A stretch of DNA of 30,466 nt, taken from assembly GCA_021639365.1 (NCBI GenBank), contig JAJXHK010000026.1:1-30466 (forward strand), written 5' to 3'. Shown here in pieces: positions 18,102 through 25,685 of the stretch (position 1 is its first letter; the number at the start of each line of letters is the position of its first letter). The notes beneath the pieces are model-generated. The model searched no databases, was not told where the DNA came from, and worked only from the letters and a program-made list of their open reading frames with translations. The position numbers were made by a program, and so were the translations under genes. This DNA is from Collinsella aerofaciens. GTDB lineage: Bacteria; Actinomycetota; Coriobacteriia; Coriobacteriales; Coriobacteriaceae.

Positions 18102-19418
18102 TTACTCGGAAGCAGCCTTCTCGGTCTTCCAGCCATCGACGAAGGCGTTCTTGACGCCGTCCCACTTGGTGTTGTCGGCAGCATAAGCGATGAGAGCCTG
18201 CTTGAGGTTCTTCTTCCACTCCTCAGAGGGGATGTAGACGAAGTCCCAAGCGACGGTCTTCTTGCCGTCCTTGGCCATGGCAACGGCCTGCTGCGAGAAG
18301 ACGTTGGTGGTCTCCTTGGCGCTCTTGAACGGAGCGGTCAGACCCATCTTGTCGGCGATGATGCTGGTCGGGGTGTCAGCGGTGACGCACCAGTACATGA
18401 AGTCCTCGGTGGCCTTCTGAGCATCCTCGGAAGCCTGGGAGCTCACGCACCAGTAGTTCTCGCCGCCGGAGCACAGGCCCTGGTTCTCCTCGCCGTCGAC
18501 ACCGATGTAGATCGGCAGCATGCCGAGCTGGTCGTCGGTCATACCGGCCTTGGTGAGGTCGGAGTAGGCCCAAGAGCCGTTCTGGTAGAAAACGGCCTTA
18601 CCGGTTGCGAACTCGTTGGTGGCGTCGTCACCGGTCTTGGAGGCAAGCTGCGAAGGATCGCAGGTGGAGTCGGTGATATACAGGTCGAAGATCTGCTTAA
18701 AGTTGTCGAGATACTCGCCCTTGATCTCGTCGTCCTCCTGGTTGTGCTCCTTCTCGAACTCGTAGTAGAGCGGGAGGTTGGCGAGGTGGGTGGTGTAGCG
18801 CCAGCTGGAAGAGTCGTCCATACCGGCGGAAGTGAAGGCACCGTCAACGCCGAGCTCGTCCTTGCGGGCCTGGATGTCGTCAGCGCAAGCCTTCAGCTTG
18901 TCGAAGGAGTTGATGTCCTCGGCCTTGTAGCCGGCCTTCTCGAGCAGCTGCTTGTTGTAGATGATGCCGTAGCTCTCCTGAACCCAGTCGATACCCAGAT
19001 CCTTACCGTCGGACTGCAGCGCCAGGGAGTCGTCGATGAGCTCACCGCGGAGCTTGGTGTCGGAAAGATCGGCGCAGTAGTCCTTCCAGTTCTTAAGGCC
19101 GGTGGGGCCGTTGACCTGGAACAGCGTCGGAGCGGAGCTCTTGGACATCTCGGACTTGAGCTTCTCCTCGTAGGTGTTGGAGGCGGCGGTCACGATCTTG
19201 ACCTCGACGCCCTTCTCCTCCTTGTACGCCTTGGCGATCTCCTTCCACTCCTTATCGACCTCGGGCTTGAACTGGAGGAAGTAGACCTCGGCAGCGTCAC
19301 CAGAGGCAGCAGAGCCGGAGCCGGCGGAGCCACCGCAGCCCACGAGGCCCAGACCAAAGACTGCGGCCGCGGAGCCGGCGAAGCCCAGGAACTGCCTTCT
19401 GCTCATTTCGTTCTTCAT
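18102..19418 (-). CDS. sugar ABC transporter substrate-binding lipoprotein with Tat-type signal
   Basis: A 438-residue CUT1 solute-binding protein (MalE/MsmE class). The N-terminus MKNEMSRRQFLGFAGSAAAV carries a twin-arginine motif (SRRQFLG) and ends in the lipobox LVGC, so it should be exported folded by Tat and anchored by a diacylglycerol cysteine. A Ser/Gly/Ala linker precedes the mature domain beginning AEVYFLQFKPEVDKEW. The start at 19418 is preferred to an in-frame GTG at 19436, which would lie within the ribosome binding site (AAAGGGTGG). It is first in a four-gene importer operon and would capture oligosaccharides outside the cell. Maltodextrin is the likeliest substrate from the neighbours, but not proven. 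Confidence 0.93.
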   Translation of the reverse strand: MKNEMSRRQFLGFAGSAAAVFGLGLVGCGGSAGSGSAASGDAAEVYFLQFKPEVDKEWKEIAKAYKEEKGVEVKIVTAASNTYEEKLKSEMSKSSAPTLFQVNGPTGLKNWKDYCADLSDTKLRGELIDDSLALQSDGKDLGIDWVQESYGIIYNKQLLEKAGYKAEDINSFDKLKACADDIQARKDELGVDGAFTSAGMDDSSSWRYTTHLANLPLYYEFEKEHNQEDDEIKGEYLDNFKQIFDLYITDSTCDPSQLASKTGDDATNEFATGKAVFYQNGSWAYSDLTKAGMTDDQLGMLPIYIGVDGEENQGLCSGGENYWCVSSQASEDAQKATEDFMYWCVTADTPTSIIADKMGLTAPFKSAKETTNVFSQQAVAMAKDGKKTVAWDFVYIPSEEWKKNLKQALIAYAADNTKWDGVKNAFVDGWKTEKAASE

Positions 19419-19506
19419 TACAATCCACCCTTTCACACCGTGGCGGCACCCTTTGCCGCCGCCTTCGGAGATTGGCTCGGGGACTTTGCCCCTTTTGCTG
19501 TTTTGT

Positions 19507-19600
19507 ACAATACGCTATTTGGCTAGTTGTTTGAACAAGTATTACTAGAGCGGTAGAAAACCTTCGGTGAACGGTAATTTCGACTTGATACTTGACAAGT
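19507..19600 (-). promoter_or_regulatory. promoter/operator region of the ABC-importer operon
   Basis: A minus-strand -10-like TATTGT is at 19507-19512. The near-palindrome TTGTTTGAACAA (19527-19538), one mismatch from TTGTTTAAACAA, overlaps the expected -35. It lies within a wider dyad AGTTGTTTGAACAAGT (19525-19540). A separate palindrome ACTTGACAAGT is at 19590-19600, with another ACTTG at 19583-19587. The TreR-like gene directly upstream is the likeliest binder. The exact -35 is uncertain. Confidence 0.5.
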
Positions 19601-19635
19601 TTTGTATAAACAATTATTTATTATCGAATGCAGAG

Positions 19636-19682
19636 AAAACGCCCGATCAAGCCGATGCATTGTCGGTTTGACCGGGCGTTTT
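19636..19682. terminator. bidirectional terminator downstream of the TreR-like gene
   Basis: A 20-bp stem (19636-19655 with 19663-19682, two G-T pairs; core AAAACGCCCG/CGGGCGTTTT) has an A-run at one end and a T-run at the other, so it can terminate both ways. It isolates the regulator gene from the importer operon; the 306-nt gap 19419-19724 holds this and the promoter above. Confidence 0.88.
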
Positions 19683-19724
19683 CGCTTTGAGGGCATGAGT
19701 CTCGTCAGGCTGCGAGCTAGCCGG

Positions 19725-20444
19725 CTATCGCTTGGAGTTGACGCGGTAGTGGAAGATCTCGGGATGCGTGCGGGCATGCGTAACCTCAAACAGGATGCCG
19801 TCCGAGGTGTACGACTGGCTCTCCATGACGGCAACGCAGTTGTATTTGCCAAGGTCAAGATAGCTGCAGTCCTCATCGTTGGCGAGTTCGACACTCACCG
19901 TACGACGGCTCGCCATCACCTTGACGCCGCGTTTGTGCTCCAGATAGTCGTAAATTGACTTTGCGGCGATCTCTGGCGACAGACCCTTGGCGATCGACTC
20001 CAAAAAGTAACCATGGTCTACTTGGCGCGCATTGCCGTTAAGGCTTCGGACACGCACCACGCGAATCAACTCCTCGCCCATCTTAAAGCCCAGGCGACGA
20101 GAGAGTTGCTCAGTGCAGATCAAATGTTCAAAAGACTTGACCTCGGTCGATGCGACGGCATTGTTGCGTTTTGCGAACTCGCCAAACGACTCAACCTCTT
20201 CGAGTGCGCCCAACATGTCGGTTTCGCCCTTAAGCCAAATAACGCGCACGCCCTTGCCGTGTATGGGCTGCACAAACATCCCGTCGGCCAGCATACCCAA
20301 GGCGCGACGGACGGTATTGCGCGTGCAGCCAAATTCCGCGGTCAGCTCGGCTTCGGTTGGCAGCATCTCCTGAAACGCATAGGTCCCGTTAATGATGCGC
20401 GAACGGATCTCGCGGTAGATTCCCTCGTATATCGCTTTTGGCAT
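19725..20444 (-). CDS. GntR/UTRA-family regulator resembling the trehalose repressor TreR
   Basis: A 239-residue HutC-type regulator. The winged helix spans about 4-72 (IYREIRSRIINGTYAF, PTEAELTAEFGCTRNTVRRA, PIHGKGVRV). The UTRA domain includes VVRVRSLNGNARQVDHGYF and SIYDYLEH. The segment SIYDYLE...ANDEDCSYLDLGKYNCVAVMES closely follows the Bacillus TreR pattern (SIYQYLE...TDEDRALLDLKGY), a repressor released by trehalose-6-phosphate. That comparison is from memory. The ATG at 20444 has GAGGTG upstream. It lies between the ABC operon and a divergent PTS-phosphatase gene, so a disaccharide-6-phosphate effector would make sense. TTGTTTRAACAA sites around it are its probable operators. Confidence 0.88.
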   Translation of the reverse strand: MPKAIYEGIYREIRSRIINGTYAFQEMLPTEAELTAEFGCTRNTVRRALGMLADGMFVQPIHGKGVRVIWLKGETDMLGALEEVESFGEFAKRNNAVASTEVKSFEHLICTEQLSRRLGFKMGEELIRVVRVRSLNGNARQVDHGYFLESIAKGLSPEIAAKSIYDYLEHKRGVKVMASRRTVSVELANDEDCSYLDLGKYNCVAVMESQSYTSDGILFEVTHARTHPEIFHYRVNSKR

Positions 20445-20498
20445 TGTTTCACCTCTACATTATTTATTTCCGGCTAGGCACGATAGCATTTCTTAAAG

Positions 20499-20510
20499 TT
20501 GTTTAAACCG
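20499..20510. promoter_or_regulatory. candidate operator O1 (regulator side)
   Basis: TTGTTTAAACCG shares the exact decamer TTGTTTAAAC with O2 at 20621. It lies 55 bp upstream of the TreR-like start codon, where binding could regulate that gene. Confidence 0.5.
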
Positions 20511-20555
20511 AATATCGGTAAAGCGACAGGATTTAACCGTTGACGGTTTCTGTCG
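20507..20555. promoter_or_regulatory. cluster of further dyads in the regulator/PTS intergenic region
   Basis: ACCGA-ATA-TCGGT (20507-20519) is a perfect small dyad. Downstream, CGACAG (20524-20529) pairs with CTGTCG (20550-20555), enclosing AACCGT-TG-ACGGTT (20535-20548). They differ in sequence from the TTGTTTAAAC sites, so a second regulator or an RNA structure in a leader is possible. Confidence 0.4.
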
Positions 20556-20607
20556 TGCCCAAATCGGTTTCGCTCAAAACTGCCGATACGACAATCGTCT
20601 GGTCCTC

Positions 20608-20632
20608 TACAATGAATCCATTGTTTAAACGT
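20608..20632 (+). promoter_or_regulatory. PTS-HAD promoter -10 and operator O2
   Basis: A -10 TACAAT (20608-20613) is followed at about +1 by TTGTTTAAACGT (20621-20632), the same decamer as O1 and close to the sites at malQ and the ABC operon. A protein bound here would block initiation. The -35 is not well conserved. Confidence 0.55.
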
Positions 20633-20673
20633 TTCCCCACGCGCAACGCGCCTCGATATTCGGAAGGCAGAAC

Positions 20674-23124
20674 ATGCTGCAAAAAATCCAACGCTTTGGC
20701 GGGGCCATGTTCGCTCCCGCCATGCTGTTTTCTATATCGGGCCTCATGGTCGGCGTCTCCGCTCTCGCAACGACTGCAGACATCGTCGGCGATCTAGCCG
20801 TATACGGAACCCCTTGGTACGTTTTTTGGGCCATCATCCAGCGCGGCTCATGGACGGTCTTTAAACGCCTCCCGCTCCTTTTTGCCGTAGCGCTGCCTAT
20901 CGGTCTTGCCCAAAAGCAACCGGCACGCTGCTGCCTCGAGGCACTCGTGGCCTATTTTGCCTATTGCTTCTTTTTGAGCGAGATCATTAAGCTGAGCGGA
21001 GACAACCTTGGGCTTAAGTACCCGTCATCTTTGACCCCCGCCAACGGTATCACCGTCATCGACGGCATCAAGACGCTCGACACCGGCATTATCGGCCCGC
21101 TGGCGGTATCGGCAACCGTCGTCGCCATCCATGACCGCTTCTACGATGCCAAGGTTCCCGATTGGCTCGGCACCTTCTCGGGCTCCTCGCTGGTCTACCT
21201 CATCAGCTTTTTTGCCGTGTTTGCCCTTGCCGCTATCTCGGCCGCCATCGTGCCCTTCGTATACGCTGTGACCGAAACGCTGCGCCACGCACTTGCGGGC
21301 GTCGGCCCCTTCGGCGTGGGTATCTTTGTGTTTTTGGAGCGAGCACTCGAGCCCATGGGGCTGCACCATCTGCTCTACATGCCGATCTACTACGACAACC
21401 TGGTCATTAACGACGGCATCTACGCCACGTGGAGCAGCTTGCTCCCCATCCTCTCCCATAGCACGCGCCCCCTTAATGAGCTTGCGCCGTGGGCCGGTTT
21501 TACCGCCACCGGCTGGGTCAAGCTCTTTGGCCTTCCCGCCATCGCAGCCGCATTCTACTCCACCGCAAAACCCGAGCGCCGCGCCGGCCTCAGGGTCATC
21601 CTTGTTCCCGCCATCATCGCCTCGGTGGTTTGCGGCGTTACCGAGCCACTCGAGTTTCTCTTTATGTTCACCCACCCCGGGCTCTTTTTTCTCTACGCCG
21701 TTTTATCGTCTTGCCTTGCCACAACCATGAATCTCTTTGGCATCGTCGGCATCTTCTCGGGCGGCCTCATGGAGATGGCAGCCTTCAACTTTATTCCGCT
21801 CATGCGCATGCATGCCGGTGCCTATCTTTTGGCGCTCGGTATCGGCCTTGCCTTTAGCCTCATCTTTTTTGTGAGTTTTCGAGCACTCATCTTGATCTAT
21901 GACCTTAAGACGCCGGGCCGCGAGGATCATGTCGCCAATCGCGCGGCAATCGATCATTTAACGAGAAGCGGCTTTGCCAAAGAGCAATCTCCCAATGACG
22001 AGGTCAATAGTCAATCCGATCAAGATCACGTCCTCGCTGAGCGGGTAATTCAGCTTTTAGGTGGCGTTGGCAATATTGCGGGCGCAACCAACTGCGCCAC
22101 GCGCCTGCGCGTCGAGGTCGCAGACCCTTCCATCGTTGCAGATAACGCGTCGTTTGTCGCGGCGGGCGCCAAAGGCCTCATCATTACGGGCAAGACCGCC
22201 CAGGTGGTCATCGGTATCTCCGTTCCCCGCGTTAAAGAGCATTTTGACCAGATCATGGGCCTCGAGCCGGGATTTGTGCCCACCGCCTCGGCCTCCCCTG
22301 TCGCCAGCCCAACCCACAAGCACGGCGATATCTGCTTCTTCGACATTGACGGCACGCTCGCGTGGCAAGACCCTCGAGTGGCACAAGAGCTTCCCGAGAG
22401 CGAGCGAGACCTGTCCCCCTATCCCAACGAGGCGGTCTCGCAGGCCATCCGTGATTTTGTTGCCAAGGGCAATATGGCGTTTATCTGCACAGGGCGCACA
22501 CTGAGCTGCATCCACCCCAAACTTCTTGAGCTGCCCTGGGCCGGCATCGTCTGCCTCGCGGGTGGCTATGTCGAACTTGAGGGACACGTGATTCGCGATT
22601 TAGCGATGACGCCCGGCATGCTGCAGCGCCTTATCCCCTATCTTGAGCAGTCGGGCGAGGTCATCCGCTTTGAGGGCCTCAACGGCGTCGTGCGCATGAG
22701 TGCCGATGCCCCCGATGCCCCCGGATACGCGCGCACCCTGGGCGACGCAGTCACGCAGCTGCAACATTACAGTGCCTACAAGATCTTGATGTCTACATCG
22801 CTCGCCAGCCGCATCGCTCAAGATAAGGCACTTGAGCCGCTGCTGTGCTTTAACGAGCTCGAACTCGAGGTAACCGAAATCTCGCCCCGCGAATGTACGA
22901 AGCGCGGGGGCATCCAGTCTGTACTCGACGCCCTCGATCCCCACCACGGAACCGTATACGGCATCGGCGACGCCAGCAATGACGTCTCGCTGATGAACGC
23001 CGTCGATGTCGGTATCGCCATGGGCAATGCGCCGGACTATCTCAAAAAGCGCGCCGACTACATCACCGACTCGGTCGACAAAGATGGCGTCGTCAAGGCG
23101 CTCGAGCACTTTAGGCTTATATAA
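20674..23124 (+). CDS. PTS sugar transporter EIIC-EIIB fused to a HAD-IIB (Cof-type) phosphatase
   Basis: One 816-residue frame holds three modules. Residues 1-412 form a glucose/alpha-glucoside-type (MalX/GlvC-like) EIIC membrane domain, with GLHHLLYMPIYYDNL and the family signature GVTEPLEFLF (321-330). Residues about 450-530 form EIIB with the phosphorylated Cys474 in GATNCATRLRVEV. After an Ala/Ser/Pro linker, residues 551-816 form a complete HAD phosphatase: DIDGT (557-561, nucleophile D557), CTGRT (T606), K743 and GDASND (D766, D770). No EIIA is present, so an external EIIA must donate phosphate. The ATG at 20674 has GGAAGG upstream. Import as a sugar phosphate followed by dephosphorylation on the same polypeptide is inferred. 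No stop or frameshift separates the parts. Confidence 0.93.
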   Translation: MLQKIQRFGGAMFAPAMLFSISGLMVGVSALATTADIVGDLAVYGTPWYVFWAIIQRGSWTVFKRLPLLFAVALPIGLAQKQPARCCLEALVAYFAYCFFLSEIIKLSGDNLGLKYPSSLTPANGITVIDGIKTLDTGIIGPLAVSATVVAIHDRFYDAKVPDWLGTFSGSSLVYLISFFAVFALAAISAAIVPFVYAVTETLRHALAGVGPFGVGIFVFLERALEPMGLHHLLYMPIYYDNLVINDGIYATWSSLLPILSHSTRPLNELAPWAGFTATGWVKLFGLPAIAAAFYSTAKPERRAGLRVILVPAIIASVVCGVTEPLEFLFMFTHPGLFFLYAVLSSCLATTMNLFGIVGIFSGGLMEMAAFNFIPLMRMHAGAYLLALGIGLAFSLIFFVSFRALILIYDLKTPGREDHVANRAAIDHLTRSGFAKEQSPNDEVNSQSDQDHVLAERVIQLLGGVGNIAGATNCATRLRVEVADPSIVADNASFVAAGAKGLIITGKTAQVVIGISVPRVKEHFDQIMGLEPGFVPTASASPVASPTHKHGDICFFDIDGTLAWQDPRVAQELPESERDLSPYPNEAVSQAIRDFVAKGNMAFICTGRTLSCIHPKLLELPWAGIVCLAGGYVELEGHVIRDLAMTPGMLQRLIPYLEQSGEVIRFEGLNGVVRMSADAPDAPGYARTLGDAVTQLQHYSAYKILMSTSLASRIAQDKALEPLLCFNELELEVTEISPRECTKRGGIQSVLDALDPHHGTVYGIGDASNDVSLMNAVDVGIAMGNAPDYLKKRADYITDSVDKDGVVKALEHFRLI

Positions 23125-23237
23125 GCAGCCGGCACGCGCACGCGTCCCGTTTTCCCAAATCGCCAAAACAGACGCGCCGGCAACTCCAATGTGGCAATAT
23201 GGTATCTGCACACCGCAACGATGCAACCTAAGAAAGA

Positions 23238-24263
23238 ATGCGAGAACCCGTGTCCAGTCCGTTTACCAGCTTTTTAGCCCAGCACTTTGACCAGATCAAC
23301 GACTATCTGGCCACGTTCTTTGACGGACAGGCGACCTCTGCCGATATCGAGCGCTACCTGTATACTCCGCTCTCGACATTTACGGCCAATGCCGGCAAGC
23401 GCCACCGCCCGCTCATCTGCATGCTCGCCGCAACCGCAGTGGGCGGTAACTTTGAAAGCGCCCGCAGCGCCGCGGCAGCTATCGAGCATTTCCAGTCGGG
23501 CGCGCTGATTCACGACGACATCGCCGACAACGGACAGCTTCGTCGAGGCAAGCCCTGCATGCACCTTACCGAGGGCACGGGCCTTGCCATCAACTGCGGC
23601 GATCTGGCGCTCACCATGGTCACCAAGACGGTTCTCGACGACCCCACGCTGGAGTCCGGCGTGAAGCTCCGTGTGCTCCACGAGCTTACCGAAATGATCG
23701 TTCGCACCATCGAGGGCCAGGCGCTCGACCTAGGTTGGGTCCGTGACGGGCGCTTTGATATCTCAGTTGATGACTACCTGGACATGGCGACGCACAAGAC
23801 CGCGTTTTACAGCGGAGCCACGCCGCTTGCCGCCGGAGCCATTATCGGCGGCGGCAGCGAAGAGCAGATTGAGGCGCTGCGCACCTTTGGCCTGCACACG
23901 GGCCTTGCCTTCCAGATTCAGGACGATCTGCTCAACTTGATCGGCACCAAAGAGGCCGCCAACAAGGACTTCCGCACCGATATCACCGAGGGCAAGCGCA
24001 CCCTCGTCGCCGTGCACGCCCTGTCAGACGAGCGTTATCACGACGAGGTCGAGGCAATCCTTTCCTCGGGCACCGAGGACCCCGCGCAACTTGCACGCGC
24101 CGTGGAGATCTTCCAGGAGACCGGCTCCATCGATTACGCCCACACTTACGCGCTCGACCTGACCGCCAAGGCTAAGGCCGCCATCGAGGACGTCCAGCTC
24201 GACCCGCACGCACGCGAACTGTTCCTCTCCATGGCAGATTTCTTTGTGGAGCGCCTTAACTAG
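23238..24263 (+). CDS. polyprenyl diphosphate synthase (trans-isoprenyl transferase)
   Basis: A 341-residue all-alpha prenyltransferase that condenses isopentenyl diphosphate onto allylic diphosphates, feeding quinone or lipid-carrier synthesis. The first Asp-rich motif is LIHDDIADNG, followed by LRRGKPCMH. The second is FQIQDDLLNLIG, in which the last Asp of DDxxD is Asn. GKRHRPLICMLA near residue 55 and GKRTLVAVHAL near residue 255 are typical. Chain length cannot be read reliably. The ATG at 23238 has a weak ribosome site; a GTG at 23250 is an alternative start. It is 113 nt after the PTS gene in the same direction but is probably a separate unit. Confidence 0.93.
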   Translation: MREPVSSPFTSFLAQHFDQINDYLATFFDGQATSADIERYLYTPLSTFTANAGKRHRPLICMLAATAVGGNFESARSAAAAIEHFQSGALIHDDIADNGQLRRGKPCMHLTEGTGLAINCGDLALTMVTKTVLDDPTLESGVKLRVLHELTEMIVRTIEGQALDLGWVRDGRFDISVDDYLDMATHKTAFYSGATPLAAGAIIGGGSEEQIEALRTFGLHTGLAFQIQDDLLNLIGTKEAANKDFRTDITEGKRTLVAVHALSDERYHDEVEAILSSGTEDPAQLARAVEIFQETGSIDYAHTYALDLTAKAKAAIEDVQLDPHARELFLSMADFFVERLN

Positions 24264-24401
24264 CGGGGGTTATTAAACCTGTCAGCAGCGTTTTTGGGTA
24301 CAAGTTGCTACACTGTTGAGTGCATGTTTATGCATCCCTTTGCGTTGTCTGTCCGACATACGCTCAAATAGTACGAATGGTACGCCGAAAGGGGTTCGTT
24401 C

Positions 24402-25307
24402 ATGGAACCTATTACAACGGGCATGCAAGGAGCAGCTGTCGAGGACGTTCAGTCCCGCCTCCTACAGCTCGGCTATACAATCGATGCCGCTGAGGTCGCC
24501 GACAAGCGTTTTGGCGCCGCCACCGAGCAGGCCGTTAGCACTTTTAGGCTCGACAGCGGCCTTGCCGCCGGCCATGCCGTCGATATTCCCTGCTGGAGCG
24601 CCCTGGTCGACGCCTCGTATAAACTGGGCGACCGCACCCTCTACCTGCGCATGCCCAATTTCCACGGTGCTGACGTGCAGGCGCTGCAGCGCGCTCTAAA
24701 CGTGCTGGGCTTTGCCTGCGGCGAGGACGACGGCTACTTTGGCCCGCATACCGAAGCCGCCCTGCAGCAGTTCCAGGAAAACGTCGGCCTGTTTGCCGAC
24801 GGCATGGCGTTCCAGGATACCTACGCCTACATCAACCGCCTACACCACGTGTGGGAGGGCAAGCCTTCGGTTACCGAAGCCGAGTCGCGCATCGGTTTTG
24901 CCCGCGCGGCCAACGTACTCGAGCGTTTCCAGATTGCCGTCATCGGCGAGGACCCCATCGCGCGCAGCGTGGCATCGCGCATGTGGAACATTGCCACGGC
25001 AACGACCGACAGCAGCGGCATGATGCTGTGCGATTCCGAGGTCCCGACCGATGTCGACCTGGTGCTCGAGATCGCAAGTGATGAGCTGCCTGCCGACGCC
25101 GCACCGCGCGCTACGATCGCCCTTGCCGAATGCCACAACCTGGCCCAGCGCATCCGCACCGCCAATGTCGCCGCGCAGCAAAAGCCCGCACGCATCCGTA
25201 TTGAGCTCACAGGCATGACACGCTACAACGGCACCTTCACCGCAAGCGACGCGCAGACGCTCGCCGTACGCCTGCTCGACGGCGTTTGCGATGCCCTCGC
25301 AGTTTAG
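24402..25307 (+). CDS. peptidoglycan-binding-domain protein without signal peptide (possibly CwlM-like)
   Basis: A 301-residue protein with two PG_binding_1 repeats. The first (about 6-68) contains GAAVEDVQSRLLQLGY, FGAATEQAVSTF; the second (about 86-146) contains GADVQALQRALNVLGF, GYFGPHTEAALQQFQ. Residues about 170-301 are unassigned, but DVDLVLEIASDE and ARIRIELTGMTRYNG followed by LAVRLLDGVCDAL recall positions of an amidase_3 domain (DLfvSiHaN; VELGFlsN) lacking the metal ligands. There is no signal peptide or membrane helix, so it should be cytosolic. This layout recalls mycobacterial CwlM, a cytosolic regulator of MurA; the comparison is my inference. The ATG at 24402 has AAAGGGG 7 nt upstream. 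Confidence 0.8.
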   Translation: MEPITTGMQGAAVEDVQSRLLQLGYTIDAAEVADKRFGAATEQAVSTFRLDSGLAAGHAVDIPCWSALVDASYKLGDRTLYLRMPNFHGADVQALQRALNVLGFACGEDDGYFGPHTEAALQQFQENVGLFADGMAFQDTYAYINRLHHVWEGKPSVTEAESRIGFARAANVLERFQIAVIGEDPIARSVASRMWNIATATTDSSGMMLCDSEVPTDVDLVLEIASDELPADAAPRATIALAECHNLAQRIRTANVAAQQKPARIRIELTGMTRYNGTFTASDAQTLAVRLLDGVCDALAV

Positions 25308-25314
25308 GTAAACT
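25286..25314 (+). promoter_or_regulatory. promoter of tRNA-Gln, inside the end of the preceding gene
   Basis: TTGCGA (25286-25291), a 17-nt spacer and TAAACT (25309-25314) place a start about 25 nt before the mature tRNA. The promoter overlaps the last codons of the peptidoglycan-binding gene. Confidence 0.55.
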
Positions 25315-25345
25315 AAACGAGTTGCTTTTGGGCAACACCACACAT

Positions 25346-25417
25346 TGGGACGTAGTTCAACGGTAGAACTCCGGTTTTTGGTGCCGGCTGTTGGGGGTTC
25401 GAATCCCTCCGTCCCAG
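25346..25417 (+). tRNA. tRNA-Gln (anticodon UUG)
   Basis: All arms can be folded by hand. Acceptor TGGGACG/CGTCCCA (25346-25352, 25410-25416) has discriminator G25417. The D-stem is GTTC/GAAC. The anticodon stem CCGGT/GCCGG encloses loop TTTTGGT with anticodon TTG at 25378-25380. The T-arm is GGGGG-TTCGAAT-CCCTC. CCA is not encoded. A terminator follows directly. Confidence 0.96.
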
Positions 25418-25430
25418 CCCCTAAGAACAT

Positions 25431-25466
25431 AGCGCTCCAGGCCCATATGGACCTGGAGCGCTTTTT
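25431..25466 (+). terminator. tRNA-Gln terminator
   Basis: AGCGCTCCAGG (25431-25441) pairs with CCTGGAGCGCT (25452-25462) and TTTT follows. A degenerate relative of this hairpin (shared text CCAGGCCCATA and GAGCGC) lies at 27340-27374, upstream of hairpin B3. Confidence 0.9.
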
Positions 25467-25469
25467 CGT

Positions 25470-25610
25470 AGGCGAACGGAGGGATTCGAACCCGCAAGGG
25501 TGCGAAGTTGAAGAAACGCGAAGCGTTTTCCAGCGCAGCACGCAAGGAGCGAAGCGACGCAGCGGCACGCGGCCGCCGAAAAGGCGAACGCGAAATCCCT
25601 CCGTCCCCAC
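25470..25610. repeat. tRNA-Gln 3'-end fragments flanking a GC-rich spacer
   Basis: ACGGAGGGATTCGAACCC (25476-25493) is the exact reverse complement of the T-arm and acceptor part of tRNA-Gln (25395-25412). AATCCCTCCGTCCC (25594-25607) repeats 25402-25415 directly. The roughly 100 nt between them is GC-rich and contains several GCGAAGCG-like repeats. No tRNA can be folded from either piece. The arrangement looks like remnants of integration at the tRNA or of a tRNA-derived repeat. Open frames across it are not convincing genes. Confidence 0.75.
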
Positions 25611-25685
25611 ATCGACTATGGGCTCCCTATCATTTAGAAACCATCAGCCCAGTTCCGAATAGAGAGCCGCTATCTACAAAGTGCC

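Noticed and set aside
18087..19526. 479-residue plus-strand open frame antisense to the binding-protein gene
   Set aside because: Low-complexity Leu/Val/Gly-rich translation typical of a reverse-strand shadow; the opposite frame has a signal, lipobox and domain match.
25470..25610. A second tRNA gene or tRNA pseudogene
   Set aside because: Only the T-arm and part of the acceptor are present; no D-arm or anticodon arm can be folded.
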